DNA from: Pseudonocardia sp. HH130630-07
Lineage (GTDB): Bacteria > Actinomycetota > Actinomycetes > Mycobacteriales > Pseudonocardiaceae
DNA length: 64,000 bases
Assembly (NCBI RefSeq): GCF_001698125.1
Contig: NZ_CP013854.1
Coordinates: forward strand, 4,712,001 to 4,776,000
Reading direction: 5' to 3'
The number at the start of each line of letters is the position of its first letter. The stretch's first letter is position 1. The notes under the pieces are model-generated. The model was not told the origin of the DNA. It saw nothing but the letters and a program-made list of their open reading frames with translations, and did not search any database. Of this stretch, positions 1-8,228 are shown piece after piece. The translations under genes and the position numbers were made by a program.

Positions 1-409
1 TCAGCATCGGGTTGATCTTGTAGCGCAGGGCGAAGCCCATCCCGATCGGCGCGATGATGGCGACGGCGGCCGGGACGACCGCACCGACCGCCGTCAGCAC
101 GGCGGTGACCCCGAACATCACCCAGGGGATGAGCGCGATCCGGCCGCCGACGGCGCGGACGGCGAGCTGGACGAGTTTGTCGACGGTCCCGTTCCCCTTC
201 GCGATGGCGAAGAGCAGCGTCACCCCGACCAGGATGACGAACAGGTCACCGGGGAAGCCCGCGACGATGTCGTCGGTGTCCTCCCCGACGAACGCGGTCC
301 CGACGATGAAGGCGGCGACGAAGGCCAGTGCCCCCATGTGCACCGGCAGGACGGTGGCTATCAGGAACACCAGGGCCAAGGCCACGACGGTGATGAGTTG
401 TATGGACAT
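1..409 (-). CDS. MatC-like dicarboxylate/organic-acid permease, N-terminal part (runs off the window)
   Basis: The first 136 residues of an integral membrane protein are visible; the rest lies beyond the left edge. Translation starts at ATG 409 with MSIQLITVVALALVFL and gives about four hydrophobic helices (roughly residues 4-22, 24-42, 55-73, 90-130). The pattern matches the N-terminal domain of MatC-type dicarboxylate carriers (SLC13-like), which import malonate or related acids across the cytoplasmic membrane. It is divergent from the aminotransferase operon that starts at 586, and the two share a 176-bp intergenic region with a perfect palindrome. Substrate is inferred only from family and neighbours. 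Confidence 0.75.
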   Translation of the reverse strand, partial: MSIQLITVVALALVFLIATVLPVHMGALAFVAAFIVGTAFVGEDTDDIVAGFPGDLFVILVGVTLLFAIAKGNGTVDKLVQLAVRAVGGRIALIPWVMFGVTAVLTAVGAVVPAAVAIIAPIGMGFALRYKINPML

Positions 410-510
410 CGCGATCCTCTGTGGTCGGCACTGACTCAGCAAGGGACGTGCGAGCGGCCCCTCCTCGGCAGGGCCGCACCGGGCGGTGGAACCGGTCTCG
501 ACGGCAGACT

Positions 511-530
511 GTAGACGGTATACCGTCTAC
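511..530. promoter_or_regulatory. perfect 20-bp palindrome, probable GntR-type operator
   Basis: The sequence GTAGACGGTATACCGTCTAC is its own reverse complement. Its centre (GGTATACC) resembles the GT-N-AC cores bound by FadR/FCD-type GntR repressors. It lies between the divergent matC-like gene and the aminotransferase operon, about 55 bp before the latter's start, so one regulator could control both. No regulator gene is visible in the window at this edge. Confidence 0.6.
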
Positions 531-585
531 TGGCGAGACCGGGATTTCGTCATGCGGAAGCCCGGCATGACCGTGGAGGAGCACG

Positions 586-1752
586 ATGACCTACGCAGCA
601 GGCCGCCACTTCCTGCAGATCCCCGGCCCGACCAACGTCCCGGACAGCGTGCTGCGGGCGATGTCGGCGCCCACGATCGATCACCGCGGGCCGGAGTTCC
701 AGGCCCTCGGTGCCGAGATCCTGCGCGACATCCGGCCGGTCTTCGGCACCACGAACCCGGTCGTGATCTACCCGGCGACCGGTACCGGCGCCTGGGAGGC
801 CGCGCTGGTCAACACGCTGAGCCCCGGTGACGCCGTGCTCACCTTCGAGACCGGCCACTTCGCCACGCTGTGGCAGGAGATGGCCCGCAGCCTCGGCCTG
901 GAGGTCGACTTCGTGCCGGGGGACTGGCGCCACGGGGCCGAGCCGGAGGCCGTCGCCGAGCGGCTGGCCGCCGACACCGGGCACCGGATCAAGGCCGTCT
1001 GCGTGGTGCACAACGAGACCTCGACCGGGGTCACCAGCCGGGTCCCGGAGATCCGGGCGGCGATCGACGCGGCGGGCCACCCGGCGCTGCTCCTGGTCGA
1101 CACGATCTCCTCGCTCGGGTCGATCGACTACCGGCACGACGAGTGGCGGGTCGACGTGACGGTCTCCGGGTCCCAGAAGGGGCTCATGCTGCCGCCGGGG
1201 ATGAGCTTCAACGCGATCAGCGACAAGGCACTGGAGGCCTCGCGCACCGCGTCCCTGCCGCGGACGTTCTGGGACTGGGGCCCGATGCTCGCCGCGAACG
1301 AGCGTGGCTTCTTCCCCTACACGCCCAACACCAACCTGCTCTACGGCCTGCGTGAGGCCCTGCGCCTGCTCTACGCCGAGGGACTGGAGAACGTCTTCGC
1401 CCGCCACACCCGACACGCCGAGGCCACCCGCGCCGCCGTCCGCGGCTGGGGCCTGGAGGTCCTGTGCCTCGACGAGCGGGAGCACTCCGGCGCGCTCACC
1501 GCGGTGCTGGTGCCCGACGGGGTCGACGCCGACAAGGTCCGCGCGCTGATTCTCGACCGCTACGACATGTCGCTCGGCGCCGGGCTGGGCAAGCTCGCCG
1601 GGAAGATCTTCCGGATCGGCCATCTCGGCGCGTTCAACGACCTGACCCTGGCCGGGACGCTGGCCGGTGTGCAGATGGGCCTGACCCTGTCCGGCGTGCG
1701 GATCGACCCGGGTGGGCTCGACGCCGCGCTGGAGCGCCTGCAGTCCGGCTGA
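586..1752 (+). CDS. serine/alanine-glyoxylate aminotransferase (class V, PLP)
   Basis: A 388-aa class V aminotransferase that would transfer an amino group from serine or alanine to glyoxylate, giving glycine, in the cytoplasm. The N-terminal LQIPGPTNVP and the PLP-lysine region SGSQKGLMLPPG (Lys about residue 198) are typical of SgaA/AGT proteins, and the length is normal for the family. ATG at 586 follows a GGAGGA-like ribosome site. It heads a gene set with a FAD/Fe-S dehydrogenase and a FAH-family hydrolase, suggesting that glyoxylate made by 2-hydroxyacid oxidation is the acceptor. Preferred amino donor cannot be read from sequence. Confidence 0.85.
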   Translation: MTYAAGRHFLQIPGPTNVPDSVLRAMSAPTIDHRGPEFQALGAEILRDIRPVFGTTNPVVIYPATGTGAWEAALVNTLSPGDAVLTFETGHFATLWQEMARSLGLEVDFVPGDWRHGAEPEAVAERLAADTGHRIKAVCVVHNETSTGVTSRVPEIRAAIDAAGHPALLLVDTISSLGSIDYRHDEWRVDVTVSGSQKGLMLPPGMSFNAISDKALEASRTASLPRTFWDWGPMLAANERGFFPYTPNTNLLYGLREALRLLYAEGLENVFARHTRHAEATRAAVRGWGLEVLCLDEREHSGALTAVLVPDGVDADKVRALILDRYDMSLGAGLGKLAGKIFRIGHLGAFNDLTLAGTLAGVQMGLTLSGVRIDPGGLDAALERLQSG

Positions 1753-1805
1753 GGAGCGGCACGAGCCCCGGACCCGTCGCACCGTCGCGAGAGGACCCCA
1801 CCACG

Positions 1806-4752
1806 ATGACCGCCGAGCTGACCCGTCCCGCCCGCCCGGTCCCCGCGCCCACCGGCCTGGAGGACACCCTGCGTTCCCGGGTGACCGGCGAGGTCGCCTT
1901 CGACGACTACACCCGGCACCTGTTCTCCCGGGACGCCAGCATGTACTCGATCATGCCGCTGGGCGTGGTCTTCCCCCGGACCCACGACGACGTCGCCGCG
2001 GCCGTCCGCACCGCGGGGGAGTACGGCGTCCCGGTCGTGCCCCGCGGCGCGGGCACGAGTCTCGCCGGCCAGACCGTCGGCCCGGGGCTGGTCCTGGACC
2101 TGTCCCGGCACCTCAACCGGATCGTCGAGATCGACCCGGTGGCGCGCACCGCCGTCGTCGAGGTGGGGGTGGTGCAGGACCAGCTCAACGCGCGCGCCGC
2201 CGCGCACGGCCTGATGTTCGGGCCGGACACCTCCACCAGCAACCGGGCCACGATCGGCGGGATGCTCGGCAACAACTCCGCCGGCAGCGGGTCGCTCACC
2301 TTCGGGATGACGATCGACCACATCCGGGCGCTCGACGTCGTGCTGTCCGACGGGTCGACGGCCCGCCTGGAGCCGGTGGACGAGGCCGAGCGGCGGCGCC
2401 GGGCGGAGGCCGACACCCTGGAGGGGCGGATCTACGCCGAGCTGCCCGAGCTGGTCACCGCGCACGAGAAGGCCATCGCCGAGGGCATGCCGATGTTCTG
2501 GCGGCGGGCCTGCGGGTACCGGCTGGACCGGCTCGCCGGGTACGGCGAGGCGAACCCGTTCGACCTGGCGAAGTTCGTCGTCGGGGCGGAGGGGACGCTG
2601 GTGCTGGCCACCCGCGCCGTCGTCGACCTGGTGCCGAAGCCGAAGCGCACCGTCTACGCGGTCGGGCACTTCGACACCACGCACGGCGCGATCTCGGCGA
2701 CCCTGGACGCGCTGAGCTGCGCGCCGAACCAGGTCGAGATGATGGACAAGACGATCCTCGACCTGTCCCGCAAGAAGATCGAGTACGCCGACCTGGGCAA
2801 CCACCTCGTCGGGGACCCGGCGGCGCTGCTGTTCGTGTCCTTCTCCGGCGAGGACGAGACCGAGCTGGCCGCCAAGGTCGACGCCGTCGCCGCGCTGTGG
2901 GCCGAGCACGGGCACGGCTACCACACCCTCAAGCTGGTCACCCCGGCCGAGCAGGCCGCCCTGCTGAAGGTCCGCAAGTCCAGCCTCGGGCTGCTGATGG
3001 CCGCCGGTGAGGGGACGAAGCGCCCGCTGGCCTTCATCGAGGACACCGCGGTCGCGCCGGAGCACCTCGCGGAGTACACGCAGCGGTTCGCCGCGATCCT
3101 CGACGAGCACGGCCTGGAGGCCGGGTTCTACGGCCACTGCTCGGTCGGCTGCCTGCACATCCGGCCCTTCGTCGACCTCACCGACCCGGAACAGGTCGCG
3201 ACGATGCGGGTGGTCGCGGAGAAGATCAAGGACCTGGTCGCCGAGTACGGCGGCGTGAACTCCAGCGAGCACGGCGACGGCCTGGCCCGCTCGGAGTTCA
3301 ACCGGGAGATCTTCGGCGACGAGCTGTACGAGGCCATGCGCCGGGTCAAGCGGATCTTCGACCCGCACGGCGTCATGAACCCCGGCAAGATCGTCGACGC
3401 GCCGCCGATGACCGACAACCTGCGCGACCGCGACGCCCTGGCGCCCGCCCCGGCCGCTGACCACGGCGCTGTCGTTCGAGGTGATCGGCGGGCCGGGCGC
3501 GGGGATGCGCGACGTGGCGGACCGGTGCATGAACATCGGCCTGTGCCGCAAGACGACGGCCGGGGTGATGTGCCCGTCCTACCAGGTCACCCTGCAGGAG
3601 GAGCACTCCACGCGGGGCCGGGCGAACGCGCTGGTCAAGGCGCTCTCCGAGCCGGACCCGGCGGCCGCCCTGGGCGACGAGCGGCTGCACGAGATCCTCG
3701 ACCTCTGCCTGGGCTGCAAGGCGTGCAAGAGCGAGTGCCCGATGAGCGTCGACATGGCGTCGCTGAAGTCCGAGGCGCTGCACCACCACCACGAACAGCA
3801 CGGCACGCCGCTGCGCTCGCGGATCTTCGGCGGGATCCGGGCGCTCAACCGGCTCGGGTCGGCGACGGCGCCGCTGTCGAACCTGCCCGACCGGGTCCGC
3901 CCGCTGCGGGCACTGATGGAGCGCACCGTCAGGATCACCGCGGCCCGGCCGATGCCCCGCTTCGTCCGGGACAACCTGGTGCGCTGGAACCGGCGCCGGG
4001 ACCGCCCCGCGCCCGGCAGCTCCGGCACCGTGAACTGGCTCGCCGACTCCTTCACCACCTACACCGAGCCGCACATCGGGCGGGCCGCGATCGAGCTCCT
4101 GGAGCGTGCCGGGTGGACCGTCGAGCTGGCCGGTGGCGGCTGCTGCGGCCGGTCGAGCCTGTCCAAGGGCATGCTGGACGACGCCCGGCGCAAGGCGTCC
4201 GGGCTGGTCGGGTCGCTGGCCAGGGACACCGAGCCGGGATCGCCGATCGTCGGGTGCGAGCCGTCGTGCGTGTTCACCCTGCGCGACGAGACGCTGTCGC
4301 TGCTCGGGCGCACGGCGGAGGCCGAGCAGGTCGCCGCCCGGGTGCAGCAGGTCGAGGAACTGCTGGTCGCCGCGATCGACGACGGGCGCCTGGTGCTGCC
4401 GGCCCGCTCCGCGCTGAGCGGGCGGCGGGTCGTCTTCCACGGGCACTGCCACCAGAAGGCCGAGGTCGGCACCGCCGCGACGCTGGCCCTGCTGCGCCGG
4501 ATCCCCGGCCTGGAGGTGTCCGAGATCGACTCCGGGTGCTGCGGGATGGCCGGGTCGTTCGGGTTCGAGGCCGAGCACTACGAGACCTCGATGGCCGTCG
4601 GCCGGGACCGGCTGTTCCCGGCGATCGAGGCCGAGCCGGCGGACACGCTCGTCGCCGCGACCGGGGTGTCCTGCCGCCAGCAGATCTTCCACGGCGTCGG
4701 GCGCACGGCCTGGCACCCGCTGGAGCTCGTGCGCACCGCCCTGGAGGGCTGA
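1806..4752 (+). pseudogene. FAD-linked oxidase fused to Fe-S CCG-domain protein (glycolate/D-lactate dehydrogenase-like), split by a frameshift
   Basis: Two halves of what is normally one protein of about 980 aa. From ATG 1806 the first frame encodes a GlcD-like FAD_binding_4 domain (PRGAGTSLAGQTVGPG) and C-terminal FAD oxidase domain up to about 3450. The continuation, LTTALSFEVIGGPG onward, lies in another frame from about 3457 and runs to the stop at 4752. It holds two Fe-S cysteine clusters (CMNIGLCRKT and CLGCKACKSECP) and two CCG domains (GGCCG, GCCGMAG). The switch needs one base too many around 3440-3457 in a GC-rich run. The product would oxidise a 2-hydroxyacid such as glycolate or D-lactate. 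Sequencing error or true inactivation are both possible; a separate GTG start at 3481 for the Fe-S half is a weaker alternative. Confidence 0.8.
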
Positions 4753-4755
4753 GGG

Positions 4756-5514
4756 GTGCGGGTCGTGCGGTACGGCGACGGCCGCCCGGGAACGGTGGAG
4801 TCCTCCGCGGACGGTGACCTCGTGCGGGAGCTGGGACCCTCCGGGCCCGGTGCGGTGGCCGGGCGGCTCGACGAGGTCGGGCTGCTCGCGCCCTGCGACC
4901 CGCGGACCATCGTGTGCGTCGGCAGCAACTACGCGTGCCAGGTGCGGGAGAAGGGCCGGCCGTGGCCCGAGCACCCGGCGTTGTTCCTGAAGGCGCCGAA
5001 CGCCGTCGCGGGGCCGGGGGAGCCGGTGCTGCGCCCGGCCGAGGTCACCCGGCTGGAGTACGAGGGTGAGCTCGCGGTGGTGATCGGCCGGACCGCCCGG
5101 GAACTCGACGCGCGCGACGCGTGGGCCCACGTGTACGGCCTGACCTGCGCCAACGACGTCACCGCACACGACTGGCGGGCCGACGGCCAGTGGACCAGGG
5201 CGAAGAGCGCCGACACGTTCCTGCCGCTCGGCCCGTGGATCGAGACCGAGCAGGATCCTGGCGCCCGCACGCTGCGGACGCGATTGGGGGACCGGGTCGT
5301 GCAGGAGTCCGACACCGGGCAGATGATCTTCGGGGTGCCGGAGATCCTGGCCTGGGTGACCCGGTGGATCACGTTGCGTCCCGGCGACGTCGTGCTCACC
5401 GGCAGCCCGGCCGGGGTGGGGCCGATGGAGCCGGGGGACCGGGTCACCGTCGAGATCGAGGGGCTCGGGGCGCTGGGCAACCCGGTCGCCGCGCGGTCAC
5501 CCGGGGGCGGGTGA
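4756..5514 (+). CDS. fumarylacetoacetate hydrolase family protein
   Basis: A 252-aa FAH-superfamily protein. These enzymes use a divalent metal held by acidic residues to hydrolyse C-C bonds or to decarboxylate or tautomerise beta-keto acids. The metal-site glutamates appear in RLEYEGELAVVIGR, and the C-terminal block VVLTGSPAGVGPMEPGD is diagnostic. It has a short N-terminal domain before VCVGSNYA. GTG 4756 lies three bases after the stop of the Fe-S half, so it belongs to the same transcript and is probably translationally coupled. The exact substrate is unknown; context suggests an oxo-acid linked to glyoxylate metabolism. Confidence 0.8.
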   Translation: MRVVRYGDGRPGTVESSADGDLVRELGPSGPGAVAGRLDEVGLLAPCDPRTIVCVGSNYACQVREKGRPWPEHPALFLKAPNAVAGPGEPVLRPAEVTRLEYEGELAVVIGRTARELDARDAWAHVYGLTCANDVTAHDWRADGQWTRAKSADTFLPLGPWIETEQDPGARTLRTRLGDRVVQESDTGQMIFGVPEILAWVTRWITLRPGDVVLTGSPAGVGPMEPGDRVTVEIEGLGALGNPVAARSPGGG

Positions 5515-5665
5515 CCGGTCCGGCCGACCCGCCCGTACCGACTCGCTCGGCCCGACTCGCTCGGCCCGACCCGGTCGGCCGGGACCGCATCGCCCGAGCC
5601 CGGTCCGGTCGGCCCGGACCGATCGGCTCGATCCGGCCCGGGCCACGTGCCCCGACCCCGTCCGC
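5515..5665. other. convergent intergenic region with short repeats
   Basis: Extremely GC-rich spacer between two converging genes. It contains a tandem copy of about 14 bp (ACTCGCTCGGCCCG) and several GGTCGG/CCGACC complementary segments that can fold. It probably serves as the transcription end for both genes, but no classical U-tailed terminator is visible. Confidence 0.4.
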
Positions 5666-6826
5666 TCAGGGACGGACGGCCGGCTCCGGGGTGTCGAGTT
5701 CCGCGGGACTCGGGGCGTCGGCGAACCCGAGCGCGCTGCGATAGACCTCGCCCAGCTGCCGGGCCCAGCCCGACACCTCGAAGTGTTCCAGGAACCGGGC
5801 CCGCGCGGCGGCGCCCCGGCGGGCCCGCAGCTCCGGGTCGCGGGCCGTCCGGACCAGCTCCTCGGCGATCCGGGACGGGTCCACCGCGGTCAGCGCCCCG
5901 GTGTCGCGGGTGACGATCTCCGGGATCCCGCCCACCCGGGTCGCGACGGCCGGGGTCCCGGTGCCGTGCCCCAGCACCAGCATCCGCGGCATCGTGTCGT
6001 GCCGGGTGGTGTGCAGCTGCACGTCGGCGGCCCGCAGCAGCTCGACCGGGTCGGCGCTGCGGCGGAACGCGACCCGCCCGGACAACGCGTCGTCGGAGGC
6101 GACCCGGGACTCCAGCCACGGGCGCAGCGGCCCGTCCCCGCCCAGCACCACGGTGAGCGGCTCGTCCGCGGGGATCTCCGCGATCGCGTCGAGCAGCATG
6201 TCCTGCCCCTGGCCGCGCCGCATCGGGGCGACCGAGACGGCGACGACCTCGTTCTCCTCGACCGCCAGGCCACGGCGGAACCGGGCCCGCTCCTCCGCGG
6301 TGCCCTGGCCGGGATCGGCCGCCCCGTCGGGGACGACCGACAGCCCGGCCGTGGACCCGGCCACCCGGTGGTACCAGTCGCGCTGCAGCAGCGACGTCGC
6401 GATCGTGCGGGTCATGAACCGGCGCCGGGCCAGCGTCTTCGCGGTGCGCCGGAGCCGGTCGGCGCGGTCCGCGGGCTGGGAGTGGATGTGATGCAGCGTC
6501 GACACCGCAGGCACCCGCAGCCGGGCCGCCGCGGCGGAGCCGACGACGTCGGGCCGGGCACCGTGGGTGTGCACCAGGTCGACGTCGTGCTCCCGCAGCG
6601 CGGCGACCACCCGCAGGGCCGCACGCGGGTCCCAGGGCGCCACGGTCAGCTCGACCGGCGTCGCGCCGGCCCGTTCGAGCCGGGACAGCGCCGCCGTCTC
6701 CCCGGACGGCGCCAGCGCGACCACGACGACGTCGTACCCGGCGGCGGGGCAGGCCTCGGCCAGGTCGGCGAGGGCGGCGGCCACGCCACGGGGGTCGAGG
6801 GACTCGACGAGGTGTCCGATCTTCAC
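5666..6826 (-). CDS. glycosyltransferase family 4 protein
   Basis: A 386-aa GT-B fold glycosyltransferase that would move a sugar from a nucleotide donor to an unknown acceptor at the cytoplasmic face. The N-terminal acceptor domain (KIGHLVESLDPRGVA, VHTHGARPDVVG) is followed by the donor domain (VVLGGDGPLRPWL, ATRVGGIPEIV). In typical GT4 proteins an E-x7-E motif precedes this; here the first glutamate position reads leucine (MLVLGHGTGTP) and only the second Glu is kept, which is unusual. The start chosen is GTG 6826, because family homology begins at KIGHL. It is divergent from cobF. Confidence 0.75.
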   Translation of the reverse strand: MKIGHLVESLDPRGVAAALADLAEACPAAGYDVVVVALAPSGETAALSRLERAGATPVELTVAPWDPRAALRVVAALREHDVDLVHTHGARPDVVGSAAAARLRVPAVSTLHHIHSQPADRADRLRRTAKTLARRRFMTRTIATSLLQRDWYHRVAGSTAGLSVVPDGAADPGQGTAEERARFRRGLAVEENEVVAVSVAPMRRGQGQDMLLDAIAEIPADEPLTVVLGGDGPLRPWLESRVASDDALSGRVAFRRSADPVELLRAADVQLHTTRHDTMPRMLVLGHGTGTPAVATRVGGIPEIVTRDTGALTAVDPSRIAEELVRTARDPELRARRGAAARARFLEHFEVSGWARQLGEVYRSALGFADAPSPAELDTPEPAVRP

Positions 6827-6991
6827 GGTGTGTGGGCCTCCGGGAGGGTGGGTCGACGGGACAAGGACAGTACCGAGGGTGCGGCCCCGGTGACGGCCGA
6901 TACCGCTGCGCGCATCGGGCGACGATCGGCGGGCGGTGCCGCCGGACGGGGGAGTACCCCGGGGCGGGATGCGTCCATTACGGTCACGGAC

Positions 6992-7789
6992 GTGCGTACG
7001 GTGCTGGTGATCGGGATCGGTGCGGGCGACCCGGAGCACCTGACCCTGCAGGCGGTGTCGGCGCTCGGGCGGGCGGACGTCGTCGTCATCATCGACAAGG
7101 GCGACGCGAAGGACGACCTCACGGCCCTGCGCACCGCGATCCTGGAGCAGCACCGGCCGGACGGGCGGTACCGGCTGGTCGTCGCACCCGAGGTCGACCG
7201 CGACCGCGGGACCGAGGTCGAGCGCGACGACGGGCGGTACCGCGACGTCGTCGTCGACTGGCAGGACCGGCGCGCCGAGCTGTACCGCGAGATGCTCACC
7301 GCGGAGCTCGCCGACGGCGAGACCGCCGCGTTCCTGGTGTGGGGCGATCCCGCGCTCTACGACGGCACGCTGCGGCTGCTCGACCGGGTGGTGGCGGACC
7401 AGCCGGACGACGGCTGGACGATCGTGTCGGTGCCCGGGATCTCCAGCGTGTCCGCGCTCGCCGCCGCGCACCGGCTGATCCTGAACCGGGTCGGGCGCCC
7501 CGTCCTGATCACGACCGGGCGGCGGATCGCCGAGGGCATGCCCGCCGACGTGGACGACGTCGTCGTCATGCTCGACGGCCGGACCGCCTTCGCCGCGCTG
7601 CCCGCCGAGCAGCGCGCCGAGCTGCACGTCTACTGGGGCGCCTACCTGGGCACCCCGGACGAGCTGCTGGTCGCCGGCCCGCTGGACGAGGTCGCCGACG
7701 AGATCGTCGCCGTCCGCACGCAAGCCCGTGAGCGCAAGGGCTGGATCATGGACACCTACCTGCTGCGCCGGGGCGCCGGGGACCGCTGA
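6992..7789 (+). CDS. cobF: precorrin-6A synthase (deacetylating) CobF
   Basis: A 265-aa SAM-dependent tetrapyrrole methylase. CobF methylates C-1 of precorrin-5 and releases acetate, a step specific to the aerobic cobalamin pathway. The N-terminal glycine-rich motif GIGAGDPEHLTLQAV and the VWGDPALYDGTL motif are those of the family, and the C-terminal part (VYWGAYLGTPDELL) fits CobF rather than CobI, J, L or M. GTG 6992 is taken as start because the conserved N-terminus begins there; no strong ribosome site is seen. It stands alone, away from the other cob genes of the window. Confidence 0.85.
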   Translation: MRTVLVIGIGAGDPEHLTLQAVSALGRADVVVIIDKGDAKDDLTALRTAILEQHRPDGRYRLVVAPEVDRDRGTEVERDDGRYRDVVVDWQDRRAELYREMLTAELADGETAAFLVWGDPALYDGTLRLLDRVVADQPDDGWTIVSVPGISSVSALAAAHRLILNRVGRPVLITTGRRIAEGMPADVDDVVVMLDGRTAFAALPAEQRAELHVYWGAYLGTPDELLVAGPLDEVADEIVAVRTQARERKGWIMDTYLLRRGAGDR

Positions 7790-8228
7790 CCTCCGGTCGT
7801 CGCAGGCCCTGTTCTGTCGTCGCAGGTCCTGCGGTGGCTGCGACGTCCCGCTCCGTGCTGCGACGTGCTGCTCGCCGGGGCGGGGGCGGCGGGGTGCGTC
7901 GACCGGTCGCCGGGGGGCGCCGGATGCCGGGCGGCGGTGAACCTGAGAGTGCGGTGCGTGTTCGTCGTATCGCGTTGCGCTGTTCGGTGCAGCGGGGCGG
8001 TCGTTCGTCGTGCCGGGAGGCCGGGCCGTCGCACCGGAGGCGCATTCCTCCTCAGGAACGCAACTTCTCGGTCACGGGTTTCCTACCGTCGGCAACCGGA
8101 CGAGCCGCGCATCCGGCATCGCTCCGGCCGCTCCCTCGGGTGCCCCCGCACCCGGCCGCGCCGGTGCCGCAGGCCGTCCGAGACGCTCCCCAGCTCCTCG
8201 TCGTGGCGAGGGGGAAGGACTGCTCGAG
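7790..8228. promoter_or_regulatory. 439-bp leader region with repeats and a possible ECF promoter
   Basis: No gene is supported here. The left end holds a 16-bp direct repeat (GTCGTCGCAGGYCCTG, near 7798 and 7815). At 8055-8080 there is GGAAC-N18-GTT, which fits the SigH/SigR ECF consensus and would give a leader of about 140 nt for the secreted protein gene at 8229. I looked for a c-di-AMP (ydaO) riboswitch in this leader and did not find its conserved segments. Confidence 0.3.

Noticed and set aside
1560..3551. Long antisense open frames opposite the aminotransferase and FAD oxidase genes, and many similar long frames through the window
   Set aside because: High GC makes stop codons rare in all frames; these lack family features and run opposite well-supported genes.
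7981..8228. Possible c-di-AMP (ydaO) riboswitch before the secreted protein gene
   Set aside because: Such riboswitches often precede actinobacterial wall-protein genes, but the conserved segments and closing stem could not be found.
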